Shown: positions 16,729 through 26,156, counted from the first letter of the stretch. The stretch is 37,051 nucleotides of DNA from Flavobacteriales bacterium (GCA_021739625.1 JAIPBJ010000021.1:1-37051), one strand, 5' to 3'. Numbers and translations are program-made. Notes: generated by a model not told the origin, from the sequence alone.

Positions 16729-17019
16729 ATGGAAGTTCTGATCAAGCCGGTGGTCACTGAGAAGATGACAGGCATGGCCGAAAAGGCCAACCGATATGGT
16801 TTTGTGGTGAACCGCAAGGCTAATAAGCTTCAGGTGAAGGCTGCAGTGGAGAAGATGTATGGGGTGTCCGTTGAATCGGTCAATACCATGGTGATTCCAG
16901 GAAAGAAACGTACGCGCAACACCAAGTCTAAATTCATTGTGGGAAGAACTTCCGCATACAAGAAGGCCATTGTTACCCTCTCAAAGGGGAATGCGATTGA
17001 CTTCTTCAGCAATATCTGA
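16729..17019 (+). CDS. rplW: Large-subunit ribosomal protein L23 (uL23)
   Basis: 50S protein at the tunnel exit that docks trigger factor, SRP and SecYEG, 96 residues. IKPVVTEKMTGMAEKANRYGF and the KAAVEKMYGVSVESVNTM block are typical. It closes with TGA TAG. The joint to rplB is the sequence TGATAGGAAAT, identical to that at the rpsG/fusA joint. Confidence 0.98.
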   Translation: MEVLIKPVVTEKMTGMAEKANRYGFVVNRKANKLQVKAAVEKMYGVSVESVNTMVIPGKKRTRNTKSKFIVGRTSAYKKAIVTLSKGNAIDFFSNI

Positions 17020-17025
17020 TAGGAA

Positions 17026-17850
17026 ATGGCAGTCAGGAAATTGAAGCCCACGAGTCCAGGGCAAAGGCATAAGGTAGTCAGTTCGTTTGAACAATTGACA
17101 GGCGGTGCTCCCGAAAAGAGCTTGTTGTCGGGCATTGGTAAAAGCGGTGGCCGTAACAATACAGGCAAAATGACCATGCGCTATGTGGGCGGTGGTCACA
17201 AGCGCAGATATCGTTCAATAGATTTCAAACGTTCAAAGGACGGTGTTCCTGCGGTCGTCAAGTCAATAGAGTATGACCCCAATCGCAGTGCTTTCATCGC
17301 ATTGGTGAATTACAATGATGGGGAGAAGCGTTACATCATTGCTCCTAAGGGGCTGGAGGTCGGACAGACGCTTCATTCCGGAAAAGGTGTCAGTCCGGAG
17401 GTGGGTAATACACTGTTCCTTTCTGAAGTTCCATTGGGAACGGTCATCAATAGCGTGGAGCTCCGCCCTGGTCAGGGTGCGCTGATGGCGCGAAGTGCTG
17501 GTTCATACGCCCAATTGGTTGCCCGTGATGGTCGTTATGCGACATTGAAGCTGCCATCAGGAGAAGTTCGTCTGGTGCTGGTGACATGCAGGGCTACCAT
17601 TGGAGTGGTGAGCAACAACGACCATAATCAGGAACGTTCAGGTAAGGCGGGCCGGTCGCGGTGGTTGGGACGCAGACCCCGGGTTCGCGCGGTGGTGATG
17701 AATCCTGTCGATCACCCGATGGGTGGCGGTGAAGGGCGTTCCTCTGGAGGTCACCCACGTTCACGTAACGGGATTCCTGCGAAGGGCTATAAGACAAGAA
17801 GCAAGACAAAGGCTTCGGGTAAGTATATCATTGAAAAGCGTAAGAAGTAA
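17026..17850 (+). CDS. rplB: Large-subunit ribosomal protein L2 (uL2)
   Basis: Core 50S protein needed for subunit association and peptidyl transfer, 274 residues. [15 protein letters not shown] (about 47-61), the [21 protein letters not shown] block and the C-terminal loop [19 protein letters not shown] (about 226-244), with the histidine of functional interest, are intact. It follows rplW by 6 nt and precedes rpsS by 6 nt. Confidence 0.99.
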   Translation: MAVRKLKPTSPGQRHKVVSSFEQLTGGAPEKSLLSGIGKSGGRNNTGKMTMRYVGGGHKRRYRSIDFKRSKDGVPAVVKSIEYDPNRSAFIALVNYNDGEKRYIIAPKGLEVGQTLHSGKGVSPEVGNTLFLSEVPLGTVINSVELRPGQGALMARSAGSYAQLVARDGRYATLKLPSGEVRLVLVTCRATIGVVSNNDHNQERSGKAGRSRWLGRRPRVRAVVMNPVDHPMGGGEGRSSGGHPRSRNGIPAKGYKTRSKTKASGKYIIEKRKK

Positions 17851-17856
17851 TCGGTC

Positions 17857-18126
17857 ATGGCTAGATCACTGAAGAAAGGACCATTTGTTGACTTCAAGCT
17901 GGAGAAACGAGTAATCGATTCTGTAGAGAACAGGAAGAAGACGGTAATCAAGACATGGTCGAGAAGATCCATGATAACCCCTGATTTCGTGGGTGTCACG
18001 GTTGCGGTTCACAATGGCAACAAGTTCATTCCAGTATATGTGACCGAGAACATGGTCGGACACAAGTTGGGGGAATTTTCCCCGACCCGGACTTTCCGTG
18101 GTCACCAAAAAGGTAAGAAGAAGTAA
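17857..18126 (+). CDS. rpsS: Small-subunit ribosomal protein S19 (uS19)
   Basis: 30S head protein forming a complex with S13 and contacting the A-site finger, 89 residues. [16 protein letters not shown] at the start, [13 protein letters not shown] (about 35-47) and [16 protein letters not shown] (about 69-84) are diagnostic. It sits between rplB and rplV, the normal place. Confidence 0.99.
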   Translation: MARSLKKGPFVDFKLEKRVIDSVENRKKTVIKTWSRRSMITPDFVGVTVAVHNGNKFIPVYVTENMVGHKLGEFSPTRTFRGHQKGKKK

Positions 18127-18153
18127 GGGTCAGACCCTTTTAGCACAACTGTC

Positions 18154-18543
18154 ATGGGTAACAGGAAACGATTGAAAGCAGATGCTCGTAAGGAGGCCCG
18201 CAAGAGCCAATACGTTGCAGAACTCTGCAATGTGCCGACCGCACCTCGCAAAATGCGACTGGTTGCCGATCTGGTACGTGGAATGGAAGTGGAGCGCGCG
18301 TTGCACACACTTAAATTCACGTCCAAGGAAGCTGCCGGACGAGTTGAGAAACTGCTTCTCTCCGCCATCTCAAATTGGGAACAGAAGACAGGAGAGACCG
18401 ATCCGACCGCACTGGTTGTAAAGGAGATTCACGTGGATGGTGGACGTATGCTGAAGAGACTTCAGACGGCACCACAAGGGCGTGCGCACCGTGTCCGCAA
18501 GCGTTCCAATCACGTTACATTGGTCATTGACAGCAAGAAATAA
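18154..18543 (+). CDS. rplV: Large-subunit ribosomal protein L22 (uL22)
   Basis: 50S protein with a long hairpin in the exit tunnel, 129 residues. [19 protein letters not shown] (about 26-44) is the family signature, and the beta hairpin [20 protein letters not shown] lies at about 90-109. An N-terminal extension of about 15 basic residues ([17 protein letters not shown]) is longer than in E. coli. It follows rpsS by 27 nt; rpsC follows after 5 nt. Confidence 0.98.
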   Translation: MGNRKRLKADARKEARKSQYVAELCNVPTAPRKMRLVADLVRGMEVERALHTLKFTSKEAAGRVEKLLLSAISNWEQKTGETDPTALVVKEIHVDGGRMLKRLQTAPQGRAHRVRKRSNHVTLVIDSKK

Positions 18544-18548
18544 GAATT

Positions 18549-19277
18549 ATGGGACAGAAGACCAATCCAATAGGTAATAGACTTGGTATCATCAAAGGTT
18601 GGGATTCCAACTGGTATGGTGGAAGTACAACCCCTGCAAAGATCGAGGAGGACTATAAGATCCGTAAGTATCTGCGTGCGCGCCTTGCAAAGGCAAGCAT
18701 TTCTAAGATCATCATTGAGCGTACGTTGAAGCTTGTTACAGTTACAGTCAATACTGCACGTCCAGGCATCATCATCGGCAAAGGTGGTCAGGAAGTTGAC
18801 AAGTTGAAGGAGGAATTGAAGAAGATCACTGATAAGGAGGTGCAGATCAACATCTTTGAGATCAAGCGTCCTGAGTTGGATGCACGTCTTGTTGGAGAGA
18901 GTGTTGCCCGTCAGCTGGAAGGACGTATATCCTTCCGTAGAGCGATGAAAATGTCTGTGGCCTCTACAATGCGTATGGGTGCTGAAGGAATCAAGATTCA
19001 GGTGAGCGGACGTTTGGGTGGTGCTGAGATTGCAAGGTCTGAAATGTACAAGGATGGCCGTGTTCCATTGCACACGTTCCGTGCAGATATCGACTATGCT
19101 CACGTTGAGGCACATACCACTTATGGCCGTCTCGGTGTGAAAGTGTGGATTATGCTCGGAGAGGTCTATGGCAAGCGTGATCTGGCTCCCAATGCCAACA
19201 TTGACACCAAAAAGCAACAACAACCTCAGCAGCCCGCACGCCTTGCAAGAAGGGAACGCAGACCTGAGAAGAAGTAA
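18549..19277 (+). CDS. rpsC: Small-subunit ribosomal protein S3 (uS3)
   Basis: 30S protein at the mRNA entry channel, 242 residues. [20 protein letters not shown] is the conserved start. The KH domain carries [17 protein letters not shown] (about 75-91), and the C-terminal domain has [25 protein letters not shown] split across about 157-182. A Gln/Pro-rich, Arg/Lys-rich tail (after about 217) extends the protein. It is followed by a 66-nt spacer with a perfect palindrome. Confidence 0.99.
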   Translation: MGQKTNPIGNRLGIIKGWDSNWYGGSTTPAKIEEDYKIRKYLRARLAKASISKIIIERTLKLVTVTVNTARPGIIIGKGGQEVDKLKEELKKITDKEVQINIFEIKRPELDARLVGESVARQLEGRISFRRAMKMSVASTMRMGAEGIKIQVSGRLGGAEIARSEMYKDGRVPLHTFRADIDYAHVEAHTTYGRLGVKVWIMLGEVYGKRDLAPNANIDTKKQQQPQQPARLARRERRPEKK

Positions 19278-19287
19278 TACAATGAGT

Positions 19288-19301
19288 CGGCCAATTGGCC
19301 G
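19288..19301. promoter_or_regulatory. Perfect 14-bp palindrome between rpsC and rplP
   Basis: CGGCCAATTGGCCG is an exact palindrome centred in the 66-nt spacer 19278-19343. It shares the AATTGGCC core with the spacer before rpsD. Both spacers also carry ATTTAAGTAA shortly before the next start codon. Confidence 0.45.
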
Positions 19302-19343
19302 TCATTATCAAACTGACCACGAGTCGATTTAAGTAAAGGAAAG

Positions 19344-19766
19344 ATGCTACAGCCGAAAAGGACGAAGTTCCGGAAGATGCATAAGATGAAGATGAAGGGA
19401 CTTGCCAACCGTGGCAGTCAACTCGCCTTTGGGTCTTTTGGCATCAAGGCACTGGAAGGTGCTTGGATAACCAGCCGTCAGATTGAATCTGCCCGTATCG
19501 CGGTAACGCGCTTCATGAAACGTGAAGGACAGGTTTGGATCAAGATCTTCCCCGATAAGCCTATCACCAAGAAGCCTGCAGAGGTTCGCATGGGTAAGGG
19601 CAAGGGGGCACCTGAATACTGGGTGGCAGTTGTGAAGCCAGGAATGATCATGTTCGAAGTGGAAGGCGTTCCTCAGGAAGTTGCCAAAGAGGCCCTGCGT
19701 CTTGCAGCACAGAAGCTACCGATCGTAACAAGGTTTGTGACCCGCAGAGACCACGTAGAAGCGTAA
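19344..19766 (+). CDS. rplP: Large-subunit ribosomal protein L16 (uL16)
   Basis: 50S protein at the A-site tRNA elbow, 140 residues. [19 protein letters not shown] at the start, the [10 protein letters not shown]-like segment (here [19 protein letters not shown], about 82-100) and the central [22 protein letters not shown] split around 50-71 are diagnostic. It is the first gene after the palindrome spacer and is followed by rpmC after 12 nt. Confidence 0.99.
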   Translation: MLQPKRTKFRKMHKMKMKGLANRGSQLAFGSFGIKALEGAWITSRQIESARIAVTRFMKREGQVWIKIFPDKPITKKPAEVRMGKGKGAPEYWVAVVKPGMIMFEVEGVPQEVAKEALRLAAQKLPIVTRFVTRRDHVEA

Positions 19767-19778
19767 ATCGCAAAGACA

Positions 19779-19976
19779 ATGGAGAACACTGTTATAAGAG
19801 AGCTGTCCAATGAGGAGCTTGTAGAACGTTTGGCCGAAGAACGGTTGAAGTTCAGCAAAATGAAATTGAGCCATTCGGTGTCTCCGTTGGAGAATCCCAT
19901 GGAATTGAAGCATGCGCGCAAATTGATAGCCCGTCTGCTTACTGAGAAGACCAATAGAAGTAAATCTGTCAACTGA
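19779..19976 (+). CDS. rpmC: Large-subunit ribosomal protein L29 (uL29)
   Basis: Small helical 50S protein near the tunnel exit, 65 residues. It shows the two-helix hairpin with REL..EEL near the start and [17 protein letters not shown] in the second helix. Only one base separates its stop codon from the rpsQ start, so the two are probably translationally coupled. Confidence 0.97.
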   Translation: MENTVIRELSNEELVERLAEERLKFSKMKLSHSVSPLENPMELKHARKLIARLLTEKTNRSKSVN

Positions 19977-19977
19977 G

Positions 19978-20253
19978 ATGGAGAATCAAGAAACAGCAGT
20001 AGAAAGAGGTCTCCGAAAGGAGCGTATCGGAATTGTGGCCAGTAACAAGATGGACAAGACCATCACAGTTACTGTTGACCGTAAGGTGAAGCACCCTATC
20101 TATGGGAAATTCGTTCACAAGACCAAGAAGTTCCATGCCCATGACGAGAATAACGACTGCGGCATTGGAGACAAGGTGCGCATCATGGAGACCCGTCCTC
20201 AGAGCAAGTCGAAATGCTGGAGACTCATTGAAATCATTGAAAGAGCCAAGTAA
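19978..20253 (+). CDS. rpsQ: Small-subunit ribosomal protein S17 (uS17)
   Basis: Primary 16S rRNA-binding OB-fold protein, 91 residues. [40 protein letters not shown] and the [20 protein letters not shown] signature are present. It is followed by rplN after 3 nt. Confidence 0.98.
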   Translation: MENQETAVERGLRKERIGIVASNKMDKTITVTVDRKVKHPIYGKFVHKTKKFHAHDENNDCGIGDKVRIMETRPQSKSKCWRLIEIIERAK

Positions 20254-20256
20254 GCC

Positions 20257-20625
20257 ATGATACAGCAGGAAAGCAGGTTGAATGTGGCCGATAACAGTGG
20301 TGCCAAAGAGGTGCTCTGCATTCGGGTACTCGGAGGCACCAAGAGGCGTTATGCCAGCGTAGGTGACAAGATCATTGTGGCTGTCAAGCAGGCGGTTCCT
20401 TCTGGAAACGTTAAGAAAGGTGCAGTGGCGACAGCAGTAGTGGTGCGCACCAAAAAGGAAGTGCGGAGACCTGATGGTTCTTACATCCGTTTTGACGACA
20501 ACGCGGTTGTCATCCTCAACGCGGCAGGTGAGATGCGCGGAACCAGGATCTTCGGTCCCGTGGCCCGCGAACTCCGCGAAAAGCAGTTCATGAAAATCGT
20601 CTCTCTGGCCCCAGAGGTACTTTGA
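20257..20625 (+). CDS. rplN: Large-subunit ribosomal protein L14 (uL14)
   Basis: 50S interface protein, 122 residues, the usual length. The start [20 protein letters not shown] and the end [20 protein letters not shown] are highly conserved; [21 protein letters not shown] matches the family signature. It is the first gene of the spc group and follows rpsQ without a promoter-sized gap. Confidence 0.99.
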   Translation: MIQQESRLNVADNSGAKEVLCIRVLGGTKRRYASVGDKIIVAVKQAVPSGNVKKGAVATAVVVRTKKEVRRPDGSYIRFDDNAVVILNAAGEMRGTRIFGPVARELREKQFMKIVSLAPEVL

Positions 20626-20645
20626 GACCCTTGATAATACAGACA

Positions 20646-20963
20646 ATGGCTAAGTTTCACATAAAGAAGGACGATACGGTGGTGGTTATCACCGGTGAGT
20701 CCAAGGGGCAGCAGGGCAAGGTGCTCGAAGTGAACTCCAAGACAAGCCGTGTGCTTGTGGAAGGGGTGAACATGGCAAAGAAGCACACCAAGCCCAATGC
20801 GGCATTTCCAAACGGTGGTATCATCGAGAAGGAGGCGTCTGTTCATATTTCCAACCTCATGTTGGTAGAGCCCAAGTCGGGAAAACCTACACGTATCGGC
20901 AGGAAATTGGTTAACGGGAAATTGCAACGATTCAGTAAGAAATCCGGAGAAGTGATCAAGTGA
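20646..20963 (+). CDS. rplX: Large-subunit ribosomal protein L24 (uL24)
   Basis: Assembly initiator of the 50S subunit with a KOW motif, 105 residues. [21 protein letters not shown] followed by [19 protein letters not shown] is diagnostic. The ATG at 20646 is used; a reading eight codons longer overlaps the rplN stop and adds non-conserved residues. Its stop overlaps the rplE start by one base (TGATG), implying coupled translation. Confidence 0.98.
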   Translation: MAKFHIKKDDTVVVITGESKGQQGKVLEVNSKTSRVLVEGVNMAKKHTKPNAAFPNGGIIEKEASVHISNLMLVEPKSGKPTRIGRKLVNGKLQRFSKKSGEVIK

Positions 20964-21511
20964 TGGAATATACACCGGCATTTAAGACCAAGTACCGCGC
21001 TGAGGTGGTGAAGACCCTTCAGGAGCAGTTCAAGTACAAGAGTTCAATGGAGGTTCCGCGCCTCCAGAAGATTTGCCTGAACCAAGGTGTGGGACAGGCA
21101 ACATCTGACAAGAAGCTCATCGAATCAGCCGTCAGTGAGATGACACTCATTGCTGGACAGAAGGCGGTGTCTTCCAAGTCCAAGAAGGACATTTCGAACT
21201 TCAAACTGAGGAAGGGAATGCCTGTAGGTGTCCGTGTCACTTTGCGAGGAGACCGCATGTATGAATTCTTGGAGCGCTTGGTGACCGTGTCGCTTCCGCG
21301 TGTCCGTGACTTCCGTGGCATCAGCAACAAAGGATTTGATGGCCGTGGCAACTACACCATGGGAATCACTGAGCATATCATCTTCCCTGAGATTGATATT
21401 GAAAAGACCAACAAGATAGTGGGTATGGACATCACGTTTGTGACCACCGCCAAGACCAATGAGGAAGGCATGGCCCTGCTCAAAGAGTTCGGACTGCCAT
21501 TTAAGAAATAA
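20963..21511 (+). CDS. rplE: Large-subunit ribosomal protein L5 (uL5)
   Basis: 5S rRNA-binding protein of the central protuberance, 182 residues. The [15 protein letters not shown] segment, [25 protein letters not shown] and [24 protein letters not shown] are signatures. The start is the ATG overlapping the rplX TGA; a GTG one codon earlier is less likely. Confidence 0.98.
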   Translation: MEYTPAFKTKYRAEVVKTLQEQFKYKSSMEVPRLQKICLNQGVGQATSDKKLIESAVSEMTLIAGQKAVSSKSKKDISNFKLRKGMPVGVRVTLRGDRMYEFLERLVTVSLPRVRDFRGISNKGFDGRGNYTMGITEHIIFPEIDIEKTNKIVGMDITFVTTAKTNEEGMALLKEFGLPFKK

Positions 21512-21517
21512 GAAAGC

Positions 21518-21787
21518 ATGGCCAAAGAATCGATGAAAGCACGCGAACGTAAGCGTGCAGAAATGGTAGAGAAGTTCGCTGAGAAGCGCGCCCGCCTGAA
21601 ATCAGAAGGAGACTTTCAGGCTTTGGCCCGTCTCCCCAAGAACGGATCAAAAGTTCGTCTGCACAATCGCTGCAGCATCACTGGCCGTCCTAAGGGCTAT
21701 ATGAGGGATTTCGGCATCAGCCGCATCCAGTTCAGGGAAATGGCCAATGCAGGCCTCATTCCCGGTGTAAGAAAAGCAAGTTGGTAA
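21518..21787 (+). CDS. rpsN: Small-subunit ribosomal protein S14 (uS14), zinc-free long form
   Basis: 30S head protein, 89 residues. This is the long form without zinc-binding CxxC pairs; only one cysteine is present, in [40 protein letters not shown] is the conserved C-terminus. It is followed by rpsH after 16 nt. Confidence 0.98.
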   Translation: MAKESMKARERKRAEMVEKFAEKRARLKSEGDFQALARLPKNGSKVRLHNRCSITGRPKGYMRDFGISRIQFREMANAGLIPGVRKASW

Positions 21788-21803
21788 GCCTTAGTCAAGA
21801 GAA

Positions 21804-22202
21804 ATGGTAACAGATCCTATCGCAGATTATTTGACGCGTCTTCGCAACGCGATCATCGCCAACCACCGGGTGGTGGAGGTGCCTGCATCCAATATGAAGA
21901 AGAGCATCACCAAGATCCTCTTCGAAAAAGGTTTCATCCTCAACTACAAGTTTGTGGAGGAAGGACCACAGGGTTCCATCAAGATTGCGCTGAAATACAA
22001 CCCTAAGACCAAGGCAAGTGCCATCAAGGGGTTGGAGCGTTTCAGCCGTCCAGGTCTGCGCAAGTATGCCGGTGGTCAGGAACTTCCACGTGTGCAGAAT
22101 GGACTCGGAATTGCCGTGGTGTCCACTTCTCAAGGTGTGATGACCGATAAGGAGGCCCGTAGGCTTAACATTGGAGGAGAGGTGCTCTGCTTCGTTTATT
22201 GA
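21804..22202 (+). CDS. rpsH: Small-subunit ribosomal protein S8 (uS8)
   Basis: Central-domain 16S rRNA-binding protein, 132 residues. DPIADYLTRLRNAI at the start and GGEVLCFVY at the C-terminus are diagnostic; TSQGVMTDKEARRLNIGG is the signature. In E. coli S8 represses the spc operon at the rplE region; no comparable structure was identified by eye here. It closes with tandem stops TGA TAA. Confidence 0.99.
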   Translation: MVTDPIADYLTRLRNAIIANHRVVEVPASNMKKSITKILFEKGFILNYKFVEEGPQGSIKIALKYNPKTKASAIKGLERFSRPGLRKYAGGQELPRVQNGLGIAVVSTSQGVMTDKEARRLNIGGEVLCFVY

Positions 22203-22226
22203 TAATCAAGGTAACATTCATTCAAG

Positions 22227-22784
22227 ATGTCACGAATAGGAAAAGCCTTAGTTGCGTTGCCCTCAGGTGTTGAGGTGAGCGTTTCGGGCGACAACATTGT
22301 AACAGTGAAGGGGCCTAAGGGCCAACTCGTTCAGAAACTTGCCGACAGCATCAGCTTGGAGGTGAAGGATGGAAAGGTTGCGCTGGTGCGTGCCAATGAG
22401 GCAAAGCAGACCATAGCTTTCCATGGTCTGTACCGTTCATTGGTCAATAACATGGTGACAGGTGTCTCCAAAGGTTATGAGAAGAAATTGGAGCTTGTCG
22501 GTGTAGGTTATCGTGCCAGCAATACTGGACAGCAGTTAGAGCTTTCACTAGGTTTCTCGCACAACATGGTTTTCCAGTTGCCGGCTGAGATTGAGATCGC
22601 CACAGAGACACTCCGTGGTAAGAATCCTATCATCACTCTGAAGTCGAACGATAAGCAGCTGCTTGGTCAGGTGTGTGCCAAGATCCGTTCGTTCCGCAGA
22701 CCAGAGCCCTACAAGGGAAAAGGTATTCGCTTCGTTGGTGAGCAGATCCGTAGAAAAGCAGGCAAATCAGCCTCTAAGAAATAA
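22227..22784 (+). CDS. rplF: Large-subunit ribosomal protein L6 (uL6)
   Basis: 50S protein near the sarcin-ricin loop, 185 residues, two similar domains. MSRIGKALVALPSGVEVSVSG begins domain 1. PEPYKGKGIRFVGEQIRRKAGK is the C-terminal signature. It is followed by rplR after 17 nt. Confidence 0.99.
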   Translation: MSRIGKALVALPSGVEVSVSGDNIVTVKGPKGQLVQKLADSISLEVKDGKVALVRANEAKQTIAFHGLYRSLVNNMVTGVSKGYEKKLELVGVGYRASNTGQQLELSLGFSHNMVFQLPAEIEIATETLRGKNPIITLKSNDKQLLGQVCAKIRSFRRPEPYKGKGIRFVGEQIRRKAGKSASKK

Positions 22785-22801
22785 GCGTTAAGTAGAAAAT
22801 C

Positions 22802-23158
22802 ATGGCTACTGTTAAAGATTTGAAGCGATTCAAGATAAAGGCCCGCATTCGCAGCAGGGTCTCCGGTACCGCAGAGCGCCCGAGAATGTCGGTGTTCCGC
22901 AGCAACAAGGAGATCTATGTTCAACTTGTGGACGACCTGAGTGGAACTACGTTGTTGGCAGCCTCCTCCAAGGAGAAGGGCCTTGCAGATGACAAGGGAC
23001 CGAAGGTGGATGTTTCTCGCAAGGTGGGCAAATTGATTGCCGAGCGTGCAAAGGAGGCAGGACTCACCAAGGTGGTGTTCGACCGTAACGGTTACCTCTA
23101 TCATGGTCGTGTGAAAGCATTGGCCGAAGGTGCACGTGAGGAGGGTCTCCAGTTTTAA
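22802..23158 (+). CDS. rplR: Large-subunit ribosomal protein L18 (uL18)
   Basis: 5S rRNA-binding protein, 118 residues. [31 protein letters not shown] (split here) covers the rRNA-binding region, and [26 protein letters not shown] is the conserved end. Confidence 0.99.
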   Translation: MATVKDLKRFKIKARIRSRVSGTAERPRMSVFRSNKEIYVQLVDDLSGTTLLAASSKEKGLADDKGPKVDVSRKVGKLIAERAKEAGLTKVVFDRNGYLYHGRVKALAEGAREEGLQF

Positions 23159-23176
23159 TCAAGGAAGAGCGATAAG

Positions 23177-23686
23177 ATGAAGAAAGAAAGAACCACATCA
23201 ACTGACCTTGAACTGAAGGATCGCGTTGTCGGTATTCAAAGGGTAACCAAGGTCACCAAGGGTGGACGTACATTCACTTTTTCTGCCATTGTGGTGGTAG
23301 GTGATGAGCACGGGGTCGTTGGTCATGGACTTGGAAAGGCCAAGGAAGTGACGGAGGCAATCGCCAAAGGTGTTGAGGATGCGAAGAAGAATCTCATCCG
23401 CGTTCCGATCATCAATGATACCATTCCACATGCTCAAGAGAGCAAGTACAGCGGAGCATTGGTGTTCATGAAGCCGGCATCGCCAGGTACCGGTGTCATT
23501 GCAGGTGGTGCCATGCGTGCCGTGCTTGAGAGCGTTGGTGTGAAGAACGTGCTCGGAAAATCAAAAGGTTCGTCCAACCCGCATAACGTGGTGAAGGCGA
23601 CCATGCTGGCCCTCAGCGAGATGCGTGATGCCCTTGCGGTGTCGGCTCAACGTGGTGTAAGTATGGACACTGTATTCAACGGCTAA
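23177..23686 (+). CDS. rpsE: Small-subunit ribosomal protein S5 (uS5)
   Basis: 30S protein at the mRNA entry site, 169 residues, important for decoding accuracy. The dsRNA-binding-like domain has [21 protein letters not shown] and [17 protein letters not shown]. The C-terminal domain has [22 protein letters not shown]. All are intact. It is followed by rpmD after 19 nt. Confidence 0.99.
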   Translation: MKKERTTSTDLELKDRVVGIQRVTKVTKGGRTFTFSAIVVVGDEHGVVGHGLGKAKEVTEAIAKGVEDAKKNLIRVPIINDTIPHAQESKYSGALVFMKPASPGTGVIAGGAMRAVLESVGVKNVLGKSKGSSNPHNVVKATMLALSEMRDALAVSAQRGVSMDTVFNG

Positions 23687-23705
23687 CGCCACATTCGGAA
23701 GCAAG

Positions 23706-23882
23706 ATGGCTATTATCAGGATCAAACAGGTTAAGAGCGGTATCAAAAGACCGGAAGTTCAGAAAAGGACGCTTCGGGCATTGGGACTGCGCAAGTTGAA
23801 TCAGGTGGTTGAGCACGAAGGCACTCCTCAGATTTTGGGGATGATCGCAGCAGTGTCTCACATGGTAGAGGTTGTAGAGTAA
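23706..23882 (+). CDS. rpmD: Large-subunit ribosomal protein L30 (uL30)
   Basis: Small 50S protein, 58 residues (MAIIRIKQVKSGIKRPEVQ at the start, then TLRALGLRKLNQVVEHEGTP, ending MVEVVE). The GLRKLN segment and its place between rpsE and rplO identify it. It lies 19 nt after rpsE and 24 nt before rplO. Confidence 0.97.
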   Translation: MAIIRIKQVKSGIKRPEVQKRTLRALGLRKLNQVVEHEGTPQILGMIAAVSHMVEVVE

Positions 23883-23906
23883 GTCACTGGTACAAAACAT
23901 TGAGTC

Positions 23907-24353
23907 ATGGATTTGAGTAATCTGAAACCGGCCGCAGGTGCCGTCAAAAAGAAGATCCGCCTTGGTCGCGGTGAGGCTTCCGGAACAGGAGGCACTGCCG
24001 GCCGCGGACACAAGGGTGCGAAGTCGCGCTCCGGGTACAAGCGTAAGGTCGGTTTCGAGGGTGGCCAGATGCCATTGCAGAGACGTGTGCCTAAATTCGG
24101 CTTCAAGAATCCGTTCCGTGTGGAATACACCGGTGTGAATCTTGATGCTCTTCAAGATCTTGCAGAGACCCACGGTGTCGCAACTGTGGATCTGGAAGTG
24201 TTGAAGGCCCATGGCCTTGTCGGTAAGAACGATCTGGTGAAGATTCTGGGCCGTGGTGAGATCAAAGTCAAATTGGAAGTGACAGCGCATGCTTTCTCCA
24301 AAACTGCTGCAGCTGCCATCGAAGCTGCAGGTGGGACAGCTGTAACGCTCTGA
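23907..24353 (+). CDS. rplO: Large-subunit ribosomal protein L15 (uL15)
   Basis: 50S assembly protein, 148 residues. The glycine- and arginine-rich N-terminus (RLGRGEASGTGGTAGRGHKG, about 18-37) and GGQMPLQRRVPKFGF (about 53-67) are the signature. It is followed by secY after 5 nt. Confidence 0.99.
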   Translation: MDLSNLKPAAGAVKKKIRLGRGEASGTGGTAGRGHKGAKSRSGYKRKVGFEGGQMPLQRRVPKFGFKNPFRVEYTGVNLDALQDLAETHGVATVDLEVLKAHGLVGKNDLVKILGRGEIKVKLEVTAHAFSKTAAAAIEAAGGTAVTL

Positions 24354-24358
24354 TCGAT

Positions 24359-25702
24359 ATGAAGAAGTTCATCACCACCCTTCAGAACATCTTTAAGATA
24401 GAAGACCTGCGTACGAGGATTCTCAATACGCTGGGCTTCATTCTTATCTATCGTCTGGGCTCCTTCGTGGTGCTTCCGGGGGTGGATCCGGCACAACTTG
24501 GTGCCCTTCAGGCTCAGACCTCTGACGGTCTTCTTGGTCTGTTGAACATGTTCTCGGGTGGTGCGTTCTCCAATGCTTCCATCTTTGCGTTGGGCATCAT
24601 GCCCTACATCTCTGCGAGCATTGTGCTCCAATTGGCTGGCATGGCCGTGCCAGCTCTGCAGAAGATGCAGAAGGAAGGCGAGAGTGGCAGACGCAAGATC
24701 ACCCAGTACACACGTTATCTGACCATTCTGATCACCTTCGGTCAGGCTCCTGGCTACATTGCCAACCTCAAGTCGCAGCTGCCAGCAGACGCGTTCTTGA
24801 CGTCACCATCCTTGTTCTGGATATCCTCGGTGTTGATATTGGTCAGTGGTACCATGTTCGTGATGTGGCTGGGTGAGCGTATCACCGACAAGGGTATTGG
24901 AAACGGTATCTCGCTGATTATCATGGTAGGCATCATTGCCAGCCTTCCATTCTCCTTCGTGGCCGAATTCTTCTCACGGTTGGAGCAGGGGGGAGGCCTT
25001 GTCATCTTCCTCATCGAAATGGTAATGTTGTTGGGAATCATAGTTCTCACCATCATGCTTGTTCAAGGCACACGGAGGATTCCGGTGCAGGTGGCACGTG
25101 CTGCCATCTCTGGCCGTCAGGCGTTGCCTCAGGGCGGTGCGCGGCAGTACATTCCTCTCAAGGTGAATGCTGCCGGGGTCATGCCGATCATTTTCGCGCA
25201 GGCCATCATGTTCGTGCCTGTGACCCTCGGTGGTTTTGCAGGGGACGGTGCATCGTGGTTCGTGACCGCCTTCTCCGATTTCACCGGCTGGACTTACAAC
25301 GTCACCTTTTTCCTGCTCATCATCATATTCACCTACTTCTACACCGCCATCACCATCAATCCTAATCAGATAGCTGAGGATATGAAGCGCAATGGCGGCT
25401 ATGTGCCGGGGGTGAAGCCAGGTAAGAAGACTGCGGAGTATATTGACGATGTCATGTCGCGCATCACACTGCCAGGTTCTATCTTCCTCGGCATTGTGGC
25501 CATTCTTCCCGCTATAGCCATGGTGTTCGGAGTCAATGCACAGTTCGCGCAGTTCTATGGCGGCACATCGCTGCTGATCATGGTGGGTGTGGTGCTTGAC
25601 ACGTTGCAGCAGATCGAGAGTCATCTTCTGATGCGTCATTATGACGGGCTGATGAAGTCTGGCAGAATCAAGGGTCGCTCATCAATGGGCATGGCCGGAT
25701 AA
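24359..25702 (+). CDS. secY: Protein translocase subunit SecY
   Basis: Channel subunit of the Sec translocon in the inner membrane, 447 residues with about ten membrane segments. IYRLGSFVVLPGVD lies in TM1 and is followed by the plug region. ASIVLQLAGMAVPALQKMQKEGESGRRKITQYTRYL (split here) marks TM2 and the cytoplasmic loop. NPNQIAEDMKRNGGYVPGVKPGK is the conserved loop before TM9. A complete gene. map, which follows secY in many bacteria, is absent; infA is 21 nt downstream. Confidence 0.99.
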   Translation: MKKFITTLQNIFKIEDLRTRILNTLGFILIYRLGSFVVLPGVDPAQLGALQAQTSDGLLGLLNMFSGGAFSNASIFALGIMPYISASIVLQLAGMAVPALQKMQKEGESGRRKITQYTRYLTILITFGQAPGYIANLKSQLPADAFLTSPSLFWISSVLILVSGTMFVMWLGERITDKGIGNGISLIIMVGIIASLPFSFVAEFFSRLEQGGGLVIFLIEMVMLLGIIVLTIMLVQGTRRIPVQVARAAISGRQALPQGGARQYIPLKVNAAGVMPIIFAQAIMFVPVTLGGFAGDGASWFVTAFSDFTGWTYNVTFFLLIIIFTYFYTAITINPNQIAEDMKRNGGYVPGVKPGKKTAEYIDDVMSRITLPGSIFLGIVAILPAIAMVFGVNAQFAQFYGGTSLLIMVGVVLDTLQQIESHLLMRHYDGLMKSGRIKGRSSMGMAG

Positions 25703-25723
25703 TTTTAGAATAGGAATCTCTGA

Positions 25724-25942
25724 ATGGCGAAACAAGCTGCAATCACCCAGGACGGAACGGTTACCGAGGCTCTCTCGAACGCCATGTTCCTTGTGGAGTT
25801 GGAGAATGGACATGTGATAACTGCACACATATCGGGCAAGATGCGGATGTTCTACATCAGAATTCTGCCAGGTGACAAGGTGAAAGTTGACATGAGTCCT
25901 TATGATCTGAGTAAAGGAAGAATAACGTACAGGTACAAGTAA
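25724..25942 (+). CDS. infA: Translation initiation factor IF-1
   Basis: Single OB-fold factor that occupies the 30S A site during initiation, 72 residues. [22 protein letters not shown], then [18 protein letters not shown] and [19 protein letters not shown] are all typical. It is separated from rpmJ by 97 nt in which I see no gene, promoter box or strong hairpin. Confidence 0.99.
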   Translation: MAKQAAITQDGTVTEALSNAMFLVELENGHVITAHISGKMRMFYIRILPGDKVKVDMSPYDLSKGRITYRYK

Positions 25943-26039
25943 TTAAAAGGGTCAACGGTAAAATGATGATGGAGAGGCAACGGATGTCCGAAGCCGCGTC
26001 ACCTGAATTCAAAAACCGAAAACCACAACAACAGAAGCG

Positions 26040-26156
26040 ATGAAAGTCAGAGCATCAGTCAAAAAGAGAAGTGTTGACTGCAAGATCGTCAAGAGAAAAG
26101 GGCGTGTCTACGTGATCAACAAAAAGAACCCCAAGTTCAAACAGCGTCAAGGATAA
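26040..26156 (+). CDS. rpmJ: Large-subunit ribosomal protein L36 (bL36), zinc-free form
   Basis: 38-residue 50S protein ([19 protein letters not shown] at the start, KFKQRQG at the end). Of the four zinc ligands of E. coli L36 (C11, C14, C27, H33) only C14 remains; the others are S11, N27 and F33, so this is the zinc-independent form. It is followed by rpsM after 6 nt. Confidence 0.97.
   Translation: MKVRASVKKRSVDCKIVKRKGRVYVINKKNPKFKQRQG

Noticed and set aside
20622-20645. Eight-codon N-terminal extension of L24
   Set aside because: It overlaps the rplN stop region and is not part of the conserved L24 start MAKFHIKK.
25943-26039. Hidden gene or promoter in the infA/rpmJ spacer
   Set aside because: No -7 box, no strong hairpin and no plausible coding frame could be seen.
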